A DNA stretch of 62,000 bases from Adiantum capillus-veneris (GCA_014529385.2 CM043943.1:151909592-151971591); one strand, 5' to 3'; shown: positions 1 through 13,410, counted from the first letter of the stretch. A program made the numbers and translations. Notes: generated by a model not told the origin, from the letters alone.

Positions 1-2885
1 TCCATCTTTGGCTCATATTTAAAGCTCGACCATCCCTTTCTACTGCTGCAAATATTTCTCAAGACACACCTATTTATCCTTCCTGTAAGTATATGTCATA
101 AAACCTATCCTCGGACTTAAAAGTCTGGTAAGCCCTTGAGTTTAAACTTAGTAACTTAAAAATGAAATTTAAAACTCAGAAGCAATCCAATCAGTGCACG
201 CTAACGTTTTTGGTGCCACATGGCCAAACATGAGCTCTTGGGTTTTTTCTATAATTACATTTTAGAAAAAGTCACAGTTTGGTTGAGATTGTGATTTCAT
301 TTTACTCTTAAAATGCTATTTGATGATAGATCACATAAAGGGACTTTATTTCACAGAAGGATATCACATTATAGAACGACAATGTGCATTTCTCTACTAT
401 AAATGTTTAATCTTCTAATATAAAATTCTATAAATTTACACTAACAAAGTTTCACTCCACCACATGAATGGTCTTAAGTTGTTAGGGTTTTGTTGTAAAT
501 GTGTGTTTTATAAAATGTTCTTAAGTTGTTAATTTTTTTTTAAAAATGTGTTAACTATAATTCTTAACACAGATTCAAACTTGATTGAAACATATACATT
601 TATATTCTACTTTCAAAGCACTATCCAATGAGAGGTTACATAGAGGGATTTAGAGTCAATAACCATGATAACATATTATTATTCTGAAACACGCCAAGAA
701 AACTCTTAAAATAGTAATCCATCCTTTTATACTCAATTGACATACGTATCGGCTTGTCTCAAGTATTGAATGCAAAGGACTAAAGATGCTTATAAAAATA
801 TGAGATGGACATTACAAAGATGACACTTATTACTTATAGAAGATTAACTTTATGTATTCACTACGGATAGAATACCAACAACAAAAATACCTCTTACTTA
901 GTTTTAACTACATTCATTCATAATCTAATAAAAAAGTCGCACAATTTTGTATACTTTTTGATATTGTAAAGTACTCTATTTATCGCCAATACGTCTCATC
1001 ACAATACGACATATAGCTCAAAGTGAAAGTTGTGTGCGACTCGAGAAGCAATTGTTCCAAAATCTCCATCTATTGCTTCAAATGCTCCTATAAAAAAAAA
1101 AAAGATTTGAAAATTGAGTATTTTTTAAATATACACTATAAAACAATACAAAATTGAAGAAACAAAGATTTTGTTATACCATAGCGATATAGCAAATATG
1201 TTGGTGGTGTTCCAAGTGGGGACACATAAAAACTGTAATGGTAAATCGACCATTTGTAGCCACCATAACGTACCCAATCCTCTGGCACACTATACCCCAA
1301 ATAGGATACCCACTAATCTTGATTATCTCTTTGTCGTTACACCTGGTATACTCTTAGCGGATGTACACCATAGCCATCCGGATAATCCTCAAAGATGATA
1401 ACAACAAAACAGTCTCGAGGTGAAGCTTGCCTATTCATAAAATAGTAAAATATGATTCTAATTTAGACTCTAAGATATATTGTCAGCAATCAATAAATGA
1501 ATAGAATAGCTTGTAGACATTTCCCTGTTTCAATATCATCTTTGATGCTTAATACTATCTGGGTTGGTGTATACGGGGCATTTCACCATCTAGGAACTAT
1601 ACATTTTAAAGTTTTTTTTTAATGAAAGTTAGAATATAAACTTTTAACTTAATAATACAAAAACATGTTTTTGATTGACATCACACATCATTGAAACTTA
1701 ACCTGGAATTTCATATGCCTCTTGATATATTATGTCCATTCTAAAGCCATTCTTTATATCCCCAACCATGACCTAAAAAGCAAAAACACAAAGAAGGAAA
1801 AAAAAGTCCAATTATAATTATAATAACATTAAAATGAACTCGTTCAACTGGCTCATTCTTTGTAGTCCTTGTAACGACAACTACCTTAAGTTAACAATTG
1901 AATCCATTCAAGTGTCAAAAACAGTGCTACCTTGAATTTGAACATGACATGTCTTCCTTAGTGCAATCGAGATATACCTATATCATTTACGTAGTTAAAC
2001 ACACTTTTGTGTGTCCATAGAGGTATGTTCATATTTAGATGCAAAGAAAACAAAAATGACATACCAACCTCATTCATTATCCAATCTTTTTAATAACTAT
2101 AAACTATGCATAGCTATTGGACATGCATATTATCCTCTTGTATACAATTTTACCCTCCATGGAATTTTCTTGTGTATACTATTTTATATGTCAACTAATT
2201 CATCTTTTTAATCATTGAAATTTGATAGATTAATTCATTCTGGCTATCATAAAGATTTCACATCATGTATGACTTCATTTAGGCAAAGGATCATAAATAA
2301 TTTGTATATGCAAAAGATAAATGATTTCCAATGTTATGTAACATCTCTTCATGTACTTTTATTTTGCATAAACCTTGTAAATGTTTTAAAGATTTCTCTT
2401 CAAAATCCATTTTTACATTTTTAAAAGTTCTTAATAAAATCAATGCTCATACACATAACCCTAACATCAAATCACATTTATATATAAGCCAAAAACATAT
2501 AGAAAGACAAAAGTACACTAAGTGTCCATTTATACAACCATTATATATACAACTTTTGGATAATAATTGAGACATGTCTACATGATTACTGACTTTCATT
2601 TCAATTACATGGACCTTCAAATATTTCCACAATATATTGTTATTTGAGCAATGTATACCTTTCCATACAAAACTATCATTGTTCGTCTCAGTGTAATCTG
2701 CATGACGTTACTTTCTATGGAAAATTCCTTATCTACAATCTTTTTTTAGTAGAGCTTGCTTTATCTCTAGACTCGTTACCAATTGAAATTGTATAGATAC
2801 ATGCTTGTCTAATCATTTGAATCGCCTCAATGAAACATTATAATGCCCATGCAAGAATACATGTGCTTGCAGCTCACGCCATTGT
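1..2885. other. AT-rich intergenic stretch without recognisable gene
   Basis: I read both strands and see no protein family, RNA gene or clear repeat. Open frames here are short, of low complexity and uninterrupted only by chance. The downstream (minus-strand 3') end of the Helitron must lie in or near the right part of this stretch, but I could not place its CTRR terminus or hairpin by eye. Confidence 0.6.
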
Positions 2886-4380
2886 AGTCTACATTGACAT
2901 CTGTAAAACCTCCTTGTATACAAAATTTTGAGTAACATCAAACCTATGTTTTGGATCGCCACCCACTTGCATTGTTGCATCGTTCCTTACATGCACTTTC
3001 AAAGCTCTATATGATCTTACTCATGAGAAAGCAGTATATAATTGTCCATGCGCAAATACAGGTGTTTGTAAATAAAGGCCCAATACATTGAGAGTCTGTC
3101 CTTGAGCCTTGTTTATTGTCATCCCAAAGGCCAAGCGTACAGGAAATTGTCGTCGCCTCATGTCAAAAGGAAGTTGATGTGAAGGTGGAATAAATGTAAT
3201 TCTTGGGAGAAATACTCTATCACCACACTTAACATCTCTAATTATTTGTGCTTCTATGATCTTTGAATGGAAGTTTTTGCAAATCAATCTAGTTCCATTA
3301 CATAAGGCTCGTCGAGGGTCCAGCAACATAATACGTGCATTGTGCTTCAAGACCAATTGGTGAGGAGGAAAACCAACACCAAAATTCAAGCTATTGATGT
3401 ATTCTGTTGTGTAGAGAGGGCAATTCCCATTTGAGGTAGGTACAATAGAGTATGCACTAAGATATTCCATTGGGCTTCCCAGAAACAAATGCAAAGCACA
3501 CTCATTTATCTCATCAACCTCTTGATTGCGAGGTGCAAGAATAGCACGATCCTTTAAAAAATGGACATAATCAATATTTACATTTACCCCTCTATAAACC
3601 CAAGAAATCAAATCCTGCACTGCCATTGTTCGCTAATAGCATATGCTCAAGTAATGTTACTTCCTTACTGTGTTGATTCCCCTCTGTAGAACCATTTCCA
3701 ATATTCAAAAGCCACTAGCAAAATTCTCGCTCGCAGCTATTGGCTTGACCTTGAAGTACACACATATTTTGAGTCAAAGAGAGCAATTTTACATGTGACC
3801 AAAGCCTTGATCGGCACAATGTTGCATCAACAATATCTTCTCATGAACCTTTGACTACGACAGGAAGTATTTGTCTAAAATATCCTCCAAACAATATCAC
3901 TTTTTGACCAAAGGTATTTTGGTTGTGCATTATATCACTTAGAGTCCTATCTAGTGCCTCAAATGCATAACGATGTGTCATTGGTGCCTCATCCCATATT
4001 ATCAACTGTGCAAGCCTTATAACCTCTACCTGAGGACTATTTACGCTAATATTACATGTGCTAGAAGCATTCAAATTGAGTGGAATCTTAAATCGAGAGT
4101 GAGCAGTTTGACCTTTAGATAGCAAGAGAGATGCTATACTTGAGGATGCACATGCCAAAGCCACAAAACCTTTACCACGTAAATGCGAGAATAAAGCATT
4201 ATAAAGATATGTTTTACTTGATCCACCAGGACCATCCAAAAAGAAAACTCCACCATTACCATCATGAACTACATCCAATATAGTGTCATAGGCTCTTTTT
4301 TGGCTATCATTTAAGGTCCTTTCCATGCGGGCACTTAACGATGCTTGTTCTAACACGTCAAATGCCATCTCTTTGTCCAA
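2886..4380 (-). pseudogene. Helitron PIF1-type helicase region, motifs degraded
   Basis: The frame 4380-3841 has the helicase start LNDSQKRAYDTIL and a Walker A written GPGGSSKT where the family has GPGGTGKT or GPGGSGKT, so the invariant Gly before Lys is gone. Walker B-like IIWDEAPM is kept. Motif III reads FGGYFRQILPVV instead of FGGDFRQILPVV. A second frame (3626-3021) gives the C-terminal part with FGMTINKAQGQTLNVLGLYL and GQLYTAFS, equivalent to motifs V/VI. After a stop, the tail RFDVTQNFVYKEVLQ to about 2,886 still matches the family C-terminus. About 215 bases between the two frames are shifted. Confidence 0.88.
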
Positions 4381-4389
4381 AATTCCATT

Positions 4390-5787
4390 CTATCTGCTTA
4401 TTTGATACTGATATGTTGGCATAGGCATGCCTTCAAATTCATGTAGATGCTTTCCATATTGCTGCAAGATCTCCTCAATGTTCAACAATGCCAAGTCCTT
4501 TGCATGAGTTGACCCTAAGTGCATGTGGCGATGAGCATAGTCTTCGGAAAGTTCACTGGAAAACCTATTCCAAAGTTCTCTAGGATGCAATGGAGCACAA
4601 AATATTAAAATAATCACAAATAAATTTCTTAATTGAGCACCTGTTTGTTGCAATGCAGCTTCTCTCAAGCATGCACTCCACTCCTCATCACTTTCCAGCA
4701 ATCCTCGAGCAAGGCAAGCCTCTTTGAACAAAGAGTATACATATCCATCAATAGTACGCAACTCCTCAAAAGATCTACATCCCTTGCAACCTGTCAATAA
4801 CATACGTAAATAATACTTTTCACCAGCACTGGGAAAAATGTTGTACATACGTCTAATAAAATTTCCTCTTTGCCTTCTTTTCCATTTCTTGCTCCCTGCT
4901 TTCCAAACCCACTCGCATGGAAAATCACCATATACTAATGATCGTGCATTTTCATGAAATTCCTTAGTTTTGAAACATTCTGTTAGAGTGGTTTTTTTAT
5001 TTATGTCTTCTCTTAGCACATCCTGCAAATTGTCCCCATCATTGAAGGCCACATTATTTTTCAAAGGCAAATGGACCTGTAACCTTTGTACAGCTGGTTG
5101 CTCACTATGCATACCATATGCATAGATACGCCAACATGCCTCTGACGTGGATACATACCTTGTATTCAAGTGCATATTAATCTCAGTCATGATACCCTCT
5201 GAATCTTGCAAGTGCATAATGGCTCTATCATGTCCCTTGTACACATATTTATAGAGGTATTTGACAGCTGTAATTGTTGAGCAAACTTCAACATCTATGT
5301 GGGCCTTATATTGCAAGGACAAAAAGGGATTATAGGGCACAATCCATCTACAATCCAATATGTTTCCTATGACTATTACAGTACCACTGTTTTTGCGTCG
5401 CATATAAGAAGGATATCCATCCTCATCAACTCTAGTTGTAGGTGAGAATTGTTTAGGATAATGGTGTTTACATCTTCCATCCACCATGCAAGGAGCATTT
5501 CTATTGAATGCACCACATGGCCCATGAATATTTGAGTGGCATACCACATTATGTAGATCAGAAAAAACTATTTTATTGGGTAGCTCTGCACACACAAATC
5601 TATCGTAATGTGCCACATCAACAGGCTTGAAGCATCTTTGCAATATTAGAAGTATGAGATTATGTGGAAGACCTCTCTTTTGAAATTCAATTACAGATAC
5701 ATATCCAGATACCAATCCAAAGAAGGACCTCTTGGTTAGCAATGCCATCAGGTCTTTAAATTTTGCATAAAAGATACGTGTAGTCAA
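4390..5787 (-). pseudogene. Helitron Rep (HUH nuclease) region, catalytic His lost
   Basis: An open minus frame of 465 codons carries the Rep domain. The segment QKRGLPHNLILLIL corresponds to the HUH metal-binding motif, which in Helitrons reads GLPHAHIL. Here the second His is replaced (HNL), so the nuclease should be dead. Downstream are the conserved cysteines/histidines of the CHSNIHGPCG and CMVDGRCKHHYPK blocks and the tyrosine motif YLYKYVYKGHDRA, which carries the candidate strand-transfer tyrosines. The distal part, including FVIILIFCAPLHPRELW and LNIEEILQQYGKHL, links Rep to the helicase. Assignment is firm; loss of activity is inferred from the motif change. Confidence 0.88.
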
Positions 5788-5829
5788 ATCCGATCGATCT
5801 TGAGCAGTTTGCCCTCTGGCAGCAATGCA

Positions 5830-7426
5830 TCAGTGATCTCATCCCACTTTGGATTGCAAGTGAAGGTTATAAACCAATCAGGTTTTTCCATTCTTCTAAC
5901 AATTGCCATTGAATCTTGATAAAGTTGATGCATAAATCTTGACCTCCAATGTAAGAAGAGGGCAAAACAACTCTTCTTCCTGCATCTCTACCAAATACAT
6001 TTCTTGGAACATCATGAACATTAAGCATGTCAGCAAGACCTTGGTACACTTCAACACATAGTGTTGATTGATGATCATGTACCCATACTAATCTACACTC
6101 TTCAATACTACTATAAGAATCTACTATATATTGTTGTAGCAATCTTCCTCCACGAAGAAGACATTTTTTGCTATCTTCTCGCACTTGAAGTCTAAATGCA
6201 TAAAACTCAGGTTGAGTAATCGTTTGTCTTGTATCTCCTCCACAAAGAGGAATCCCTATATGCCATCCATCTTCTCCCTTTGGGAACAATATAACATACA
6301 TCAATGGCATATATGACCTGTGCAAATTTGAAATTCTCTTAACAACCCCACTAGGTGTAAAGATCTGAATATCTCAATCAACAATATCAAGGTCATCACC
6401 TTGACCAGGCATGATGGTTGCAACTTCACTTGCAATTGGAACAAAATACTGTCTAGAGGTGTCTCGAGTCTCAGCAAAATAACCATCCTTAAATTGATAT
6501 GTGGTGTCACTGCTACATGGTCTTTTACAGTAGAAAGTACACGTGCATATGGATTATATACATGCATCATCTGTTGTAATTGATGCATTAGTCGAGAATC
6601 TAATGAAAAAACTCCTTGTAATCTATTTTTCAATTCATGATCTGTGTCATGCATGTATGGTTGTGCATACCTTGGATAATGTTGTTGTGGTGCATTAGGC
6701 AACAAAGATCCAATGCGATGAAATGTTAACCCATTGATCGAAAATGTATAAACACCCCCACTTCTAGTGACTTGGTCATCTACATGAGCACCTAAGGATA
6801 CAAAAGATAAGGAGTTATTGTATCCTCGTATATTTCTTCTAAATGTCTTGCTATGCTCATCATCACTACTCAAAAGAGCTTCCAAAACCTCTGGAGGGTT
6901 GTGCAAAGGAGGCAAGGCAACTTTTCCCTTTGAGCAACAATACCTACCTACAAATCCCTGAGAGGTACTTTCTACCTCACACTTCCATAGATATGCATTA
7001 CAAAAACAACACTGAAAAATCATGCTATCCATATGGTGGACTACAATCACCAAAAAGAAATGGAAAAGTAGATGGATGATGATTTTCAATTGTGTGTGAG
7101 TTTATATGGCGTAAAATAGAGTCACATCTAGCTCGTATTGCAGATGCATCACCCACCACAAAACTAGTAGAATTTGTAATTTCTCTCCGGCTTGCATTCA
7201 CATTGTTTCTTTGACCACCGAAGTCGTTTGTATGTGCTGCTCCTGTTTGCTCTAAAGTCCCACCCTCAAATGTCCTGTGATAGTTTTCCATATTTAATGC
7301 ATTGCATCTCCTTTGGTTTGTCATGTATGTCTTATCTCGTGCACGGCTACAGTGTATTGAGCGTGTTACACTCAAATTTTTTAACCATTGAACTCGAGTT
7401 CCAATAAGAAACCTAGGAGGGGCCAT
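5830..7426 (-). pseudogene. Helitron RepHel N-terminal part
   Basis: Three overlapping minus frames (7426-7025, 7089-6301, 6325-5867) make up the N-terminal third. The first opens with MAPPRFLIGT and is not diagnostic. The second has a zinc-binding stretch (CCFCNAYLWKCE) and the conserved block KGKVALPPLHNPP, both typical of plant Helitron N-termini, and later SGGVYTFSINGLTFHRIGSLLP-like text. The third is the Helitron-like N domain, with EFYAFRLQVRED, RLLQQYIVDSYSSIE and VVLPSSYIGG. It is followed by FITFTCNPKWDE at about 5,830-5,880, the block just before the Rep catalytic core. Frame changes at about 7,050, 6,310 and 5,860 break the protein. Confidence 0.85.
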
Positions 7427-7739
7427 ACCTGATGTTGTACTTGAACAACAAACATTTTAAGAAATAAAGATGTAGTAAAAGAAAAGGAAGTATTCTCTTT
7501 CTCTATCTATGATTATTAAAGTGCAATTCTATAAAACACCTCAACAAAAAAGTTACCTTATAAGCTTTATACATTTTTGTAGCCATGTAAAACCTACATC
7601 TAGTAAAGTGTATATATTCATATCTTTTATATCCCTCTTCTACCTTAGAAGTATACATAAAAGAACAGGCCCAAGTGAGAGTCTAAGTCCAACATTAAAA
7701 GTGCAAGCAAAGGAGACAGTGTAGGTGCAAGCGAGAGAG
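7427..7739. other. Short intergenic spacer
   Basis: I see no recognised gene, only AT-rich sequence between the Helitron remnant and the copia-like remnant. Confidence 0.5.
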
Positions 7740-9050
7740 TAAATGTTGGATTTAGTGTTCTTATATCCACTCTCAAAGGAGCGAGAGTTGCATATGCTCG
7801 TATGGCTTACAGATTATAGGCATTCATAGATTATACATGTTCTATAGGTTTTTGGATCGTTGTCAGATCTTTGTATGTAGTTTCTTGTGGGATGCATTTT
7901 GAGCATTGTTTGCTGACTACTTGCGTTTATGGTTATGTGCTTTATGCTCGGTTGAGTTGTTTGTCTCAGATTGTGGAGCTATTTTACGCATATGCGAGCA
8001 TCAATTTTGATACATTGATCATCGTTATGGTTGTGTAGTGGTCGAGTGATCTCCCACTTTGCTACCATTTTGGCACGGTTTATGGTTGGGATTTTCCTTA
8101 AGGTTTTGCTCATGTTACAAGGGAGAATCTATCAAATTTTTCCCAAGATTTCTCACCATAGTTTTGGTTTCTTGGCACTCATTTAGCAGACGTGCATGAT
8201 AGTTCAGAGTCTACATACAGGACTCATGAGAGACGGAGGTCTCGTTCATGCCGATACTTGTGATGTTTGCATTGTGGTCACATAGGGCACATTAGGCATC
8301 GTTGCTTTAGACTTATGAGGTAGCGACAGTGATGTATGCAATTTGCAGAGATAGTGGTGGCTTCGTATGCCTGACAGCGATGTCAAGTTTACCTTTAATG
8401 TTCCTGCTATTTACATGTCTTTGGGTGCCACTTCTCTCTAGAGAAGCGGTGCTCTGATGAGACATAGCAGGTGTTATCAGAGTCTGTACAAACAGCTCAG
8501 ATAGAGTGGGTTTGCTCTCTAAAGACTCGGGCAAAGATGGTGGACATGGAGTTCTTTGATATACTTATGTTAAAGGCTGATGAGTTGATGCCAAGACGCA
8601 TAGTTCACCTATGGATGAGAGGCATGTAGCCGTTCCAGTGTCGATGATAACATATCCATACGTGATGAGTCGTGTAGATAGCACTGAGGAGACTAGTAAG
8701 GTTTGTATAGATTTTGTCAGCATTTGGACGTCTCATGTACAGTCAAGGTGACCCGACCTAACACCTGCATTGCAACAAGGATTTTTAGTCGTACAACGAC
8801 TGACACTAGCATAATGCATTGTGAAGCTATACAAACTATACATAGTTGTTTGCAAGATTTACATGTAAGCTTTAGCATGGATACGCAAGCTCGCCTTATC
8901 ACTAGAGTCAATACAGTTGCATATAGATTAAGAGAGTGACCCAATGGACGTAAATTAAAAGAGTTTCTCACCTATTCTCTTGTATATACTAGTAGTTTAG
9001 CTAGTAGGACCCACTTATTGACACATTCTCCTTTAAGTGGGAGGTTGTTG
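7740..9050 (+). mobile_element. Ty1/copia-like retrotransposon remnant
   Basis: At 8,264-8,305 the plus strand encodes an intact CCHC zinc knuckle (CLHCGHIGHIRHRC, spacing C-x2-C-x4-H-x4-C), preceded by an Arg/Ser-rich stretch (RRRSRSC) as in copia gag C-termini. The 500 bp upstream are clearly similar to the reverse complement of 39,050-39,430, where the same order leads into a copia protease, so both are copies of one family. After the zinc knuckle no protease, integrase or RT can be read; frames are full of stops. At about 9,029-9,050 a purine run followed by TTGTTGAAAT resembles the polypurine tract/LTR start of copia elements. This last point is weak. Confidence 0.6.
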
Positions 9051-10546
9051 AAATAAAGGTGCTATGCTTTTGTCCGAGGCCGAAAATTTGGTGTCCAATC
9101 GTCCACTGACCACATCTTCTATTCTGTTCATATACATGAATAAGGAGCTCCTCATTCTTGAGGCCACACAATGACTTCTCCTCTCCTTCTCTCCTTCCCG
9201 CATCGAACCACGCACACATGCACTCAATAGGAACAATCTCAAGAAAAGTGAACATAACATGATGAGATGTAATGTGCTTGGTTGCACCACTATTGAAGTA
9301 TCAAACATGGTCCACATACTACAACACATGCAATGTGAAATAAAGGTACCATTTACAAAACTTGCATTTGAAGAAGGATCTGCAATTGCTACGTTTGGTT
9401 CTCTCTTGCGAGTATCTTTAACCTTGAGTTTAGTACCTACATAATGAGGTGATCGCTTTCCCTACAATAATGCAATTTCATTTCTTGTTGTCTTTATTAC
9501 TAGACTTGTTAAGAGTTATTGTTGTTTGAAGAAGAATTAGCTCTCACTTTTAAAAAAACATTAGACGTGGTAAGATTAGCATTATTCTTTTGAGGAGCCA
9601 TAAATGTGTGCAATATAAAATCAAGACAGGACAACCACCAGAATGTTAATTCACTTCAGCAAAATTAGAGCAAAACTCAAAATTGAGAAATATGCAAATA
9701 TTTACAAGAACGCAAAGCTCATATCGACACTTGGCACAAAGAAAGATTCGCAGTCCTCTGCTTCAAAACTTGCAAAAAACTGTAGAACAAAAGAAACAAG
9801 AAAGATCGTCCCCAAGGCTGCATACTTGAGTAGTACAGTACCCCGTAAATGGAAGCCCAAGCAAGTAAAGGTTAAGGCAGAAAAAATATTTTAAAAAAAC
9901 AATTGTTGCCTATGGGGATAGCAGTTCTTTGTTCATACAAAAAGACACCTATCAATACCTGCCTTATTAAGAAGGAAATCCAGCCTATGTGTCCTTGTCT
10001 GTACTAACTTACCCAAATTTTTCCTCTTCTTTGTCTAAACTCTTTCTCAACAACCATGCAGAGTCATGTTCTTGCTCCTGTTCAGTACGAAAAGCTGGCT
10101 TTCCACCGTGAATCTTATCTTTAAAACCTGTGGGCCTAGCCCCTTGCAAATCAGAGACAAAAGTTCTAAATTTCGAACCCTCAAGTTTAGCTTGGAATAG
10201 ATGGAGACAGAAAAAACAATTTTCTCCATTGTACTCTTGAAGCATTAAAAGGATCCCCCATGTTTGAATTGGACAACACTCGAAGCACTATCTACACATA
10301 TAGCTAAGATAATAAAACCTCTGGCAAAGATGCTGCTGTATTATCTAGACATGCAAGATATTTCCGTAAAAAGGAATATCTAGAATGCAATTTGAAAGCT
10401 TTCCGGAAGACTTGATGTCTCAAGGTAATATCTTCCTGAAAACCAGCACCCCCCTTAATAGTGGGGTGGTCTACATCAACCAACAACAGCTTTTTCAACA
10501 TAAGCAAGAAACAAGGTGAATATCCACAATGGCCTACATAAGAGGA

Positions 10547-10577
<31 letters not shown>

Positions 10578-11310
10578 TCACCTTTTTCATTCTTGTATAC
10601 GCTACTCTTACAAGTAAAAGAAAGAAACAGGTTTGCCATCATTAGCTTGCCATGTGGCAATAATCGACCAGCTTCATCTTACAGTCCACAATTGCTCCCA
10701 AGAGTTCCATGCTTTGCTAAGGCCTTGTGTAGGCCACAATGAGCTCACTACAAGGCAGACATGACAATAAAAAAAGTGGCTTTTGGAACCTTTCTCAACT
10801 TTTAGCATCCATTTTTGCTACTACCATATGACCTACACACTCGCGCTAACTCCAATTTAAGCAGGATCCTTGCTGCATCACAAAGGCTTTAATGAGAAGA
10901 AGCCACAGGTAATGTGACTAGGGCATCCTCCACTATGTTGGCTAATTGCGTTCATAACAACCCTCACATAAATTTACCCTCATGGGAACCATAGCTCTAC
11001 TCTTGCAGCATGCCAGAGTTGCTCATGTAGGTTAAAGAGCCACGTTGCTCTACAAACTGATTCTTGTTTAATTCAAGACCCACGAGCAATAGGACAAAGA
11101 CGAGCAATAATTTGAGAAATAAAACCACCCGTTTCGCTGGAAACCCAAGGCAGCAGCACAAAGACAGGTAAGCCTTGAGAAATAAGCTATTCCTCATATC
11201 AAACTTTTTTACATACACTAAGTAAATCCTGTAAAGCTAATCACAATATCATCTACAATGGCTACAACTCTCAATGCTCGGTAGAGATCTACACAAAAAC
11301 CAACCACTTG
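9051..11310. other. Intergenic region downstream of the RING gene
   Basis: Only short unrelated frames occur. One is a Lys-rich 83-codon plus frame at 9,643-9,894 that resembles no family I know. The 9,051-9,640 part may be the LTR side of the preceding copia-like remnant. The part next to 11,310 should include the 3' UTR of the RING gene, but I could not place a polyadenylation site. A TG microsatellite lies inside. Confidence 0.45.
10551..10576. repeat. (TG)13 microsatellite
   Basis: There are thirteen uninterrupted TG dinucleotides. Any open frame through it (TH repeats on the minus strand) is an artefact. Confidence 0.95.
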
Positions 11311-13279
11311 TCAGCATTTAATCGACGAAGGGGCCAATGTGACGGCCGTGGAACTAGAGCTGTAAAACCTTCGGCACCCAGGACATCGTCCATCTTCTGA
11401 CGCGATCCTGTGATGACAGAAAAGGCAAAGCTGAAACCCACATGCACAAGGCTCAAATGAGGAGTCAGTGTTATCGAGTTCCTCTGCACAGATGGGACAA
11501 AGAGAAGGCCCGGATATCAGATCCTGCAGAGCCTTCTGCGCGCCCACCCATTGTTGGTTTTGCCCTGGAAAATATGCTGGTAGACTTTGTTGCTTAGACA
11601 AATTGGGAAGAGAGGCTGGTCGATGAGCATCGTCTGGCATCCATGCTTTCGTACTCAAACTCCGAGAGATTACTTCACACGAGGCAGCCGTTCTCTGAAT
11701 GGTACAATCTGTCAAGCTTGCTTGCGACAAGTCATGACTAACTTTCTTCTCTGGCCCCTCCTCCCTTGCATTTGCATTCCTCAAATTCTCACAAGAAAGA
11801 TACAACCCTAGTGCATCCGCAGCTGCTTCCCAATCCTCATTCTCAGATTCATGACCATTCTCGTTAGTTTTGTCAGCATGGCGATCAAAGATGCACCTGA
11901 TATGCCCTGCAGCATCCAAATGAGTGTGTCATCACTAGCATTCGTAGAGAGCACCCTCTGATAACAGGTCTCATCTTACTGCAAACTTACCTGCCGTTCC
12001 ATCTTTCGAATTGATCTCATTGCTGAACCTCTCTCTATTTTCCTGCCCATGCACAATTCCTACTTTTTTCACTTTGCTCTTCGGGCTACCTGACCCTGTC
12101 GATTTTGGCGAAACTTCTGTTCCGAAGCAATCAGACAAGCAGCTGCCATACCCAGAAGGGCTAGAAGTATGCTTCCAATCCTCCCCTCCACAATGCTCTG
12201 GAGGTAGCAAATGCAAGTGAGAGCGTGAGAAGGTTTTGTCAAACTTCTCTGAAGTACAATGTTGAATGTCCCTGGAGCCATAGGCTAAATTATCGTGATT
12301 CTCAGGATGGACAATTTCTCCAAGGTCAAGCTTGCCGGATGATGACAATGACTCTTGGTGACCATCTTGGCAATGCTTGCTCATAGTAACTGCAACCATA
12401 AATCAGGAAGATTAAGAATACCATTCACTAGTCTACAAAGCAGGAAGCAATTGTGTACTTTCACATGCTTAAGGATATTTTAAGACAGAATACAATCAAA
12501 CTCGGGGGGTTCACTATACCCTCTCTATAGAGTGTGTTTGAGGCCTAATTTCAATCCCCTACTCTGTATATTTTCATTGGATATAACACACCCTTTTCCT
12601 ATTCAATCTATGTGTGTCTCCTCTTTGATTGGTCCCACTCTGTATGTTAAAGACATGTAAAAAAGGGGAAAAATAATCCATTATGTTGAAACCTTTCATG
12701 TTTACATATTTATGAGTGAACCCCCCCACAATCTAGATAGCGTACACGAACGGTGATATCTAGTGTCCTTCGCCACAGAAGGATCAAAAGATACTTCTGC
12801 GGCTAGCAATGTATATCTAACACACATGCCAGTAAGATATGTGCTAGTAATTTTCCACTAGATGGTTTACACGTGCGCCAAAGTTACTTCCATTAAGTGA
12901 TAACATAGGCCGCTCCTTGTAGTGCTTCATCAAGGAATCTAGATTCGACTTCTTCTGCATAGCCCAGCTCCACCTCCTGTGCTACGTGATTGAAAGGCAG
13001 TGTGTGCCAAGAAATGCAGGGTGCTTACCCTGAGCCAGCCATTGCTCCCGTCGAGCATCCAGTTTGCACTGTTTAATCTTTCGATTCACCTGAAAGATTG
13101 ACATGTTAAGAAAATTCTGTGGAAAGCAGACAATTGAGACGGCAGGGAAACAAGGTAGTTACCCTCTTTCGCTTGCTTGCATCTTTGACAAGAACAGATG
13201 CCTGAGAGGCGATGTCTTGGCCAGCCATTGCGTGGCAAAACTGGGAGTCCACTACGGATAGGGCAGCAGGGGAGGCCAT
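11311..13279 (-). CDS. Four-exon C4C4 RING-finger protein (NOT4-like RING type)
   Basis: Likely host gene, read leftward. Proposed exons are 13279-13163, 13089-13029, 12389-11991 and 11906-11311, with introns of 73, 639 and 84 bp, all GT-AG and all keeping frame (phases 0, 1, 1). The product has 390 residues. The start at 13,279 (MASPAALSVV) opens the frame of exon 1. Exon 1/2 junction gives KRKRVNRKIKQCK, a basic segment. An acidic block with DWEAAADALG lies at residues 217-226. The RING is at residues 329-370: CPIC, CAC, CLFC, CPGC, eight cysteines and no His. This is the C4C4 type of CCR4-NOT subunit 4 and related plant RING proteins, so E3 ubiquitin ligase activity is likely. Residues between are low-complexity and Ser-rich. 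There are no premature stops. The partner and substrate cannot be told from sequence. Confidence 0.82.
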
Positions 13280-13405
13280 GGTGTATCAAATTGTCACAAA
13301 ACACACTCAAAAAGTCGCAAAGCAGGCGCCCAAATCGGCGTACTCCTGCAATCAATCACACGCGCAGAAATAGCAAATTTGCACTCGCTTCCCTGCACAC
13401 CTAAG

Positions 13406-13410
<5 letters not shown>

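Larger units (their letters stand above)
2886..7426 (-). mobile_element. Decayed autonomous Helitron (Rep/helicase element)
   Basis: Reading leftward, the fragments follow the order of the Helitron transposase: a zinc-binding N-terminal region, the Helitron-like N domain, the HUH-type Rep nuclease, then a PIF1-type helicase. The reading frame changes several times and stop codons intervene, so no full RepHel protein is encoded. Key residues are also lost in the nuclease and in helicase motifs, as given in the part entries. Rolling-circle Helitrons are common in plants. Outer ends (5' TC, 3' hairpin plus CTRR) were not located, so the span is only the coding remnant. Confidence 0.9.

Noticed and set aside
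1171-1398. 75-codon plus frame
   Set aside because: No ATG at a sensible context, no recognisable domain, low coding character.
9033-9329. Minus-strand frame of 98 codons with CSMWTMFDTSIVVQ text, at first taken for a copia protease
   Set aside because: The DSG motif and neighbouring copia blocks cannot be aligned; left unassigned.
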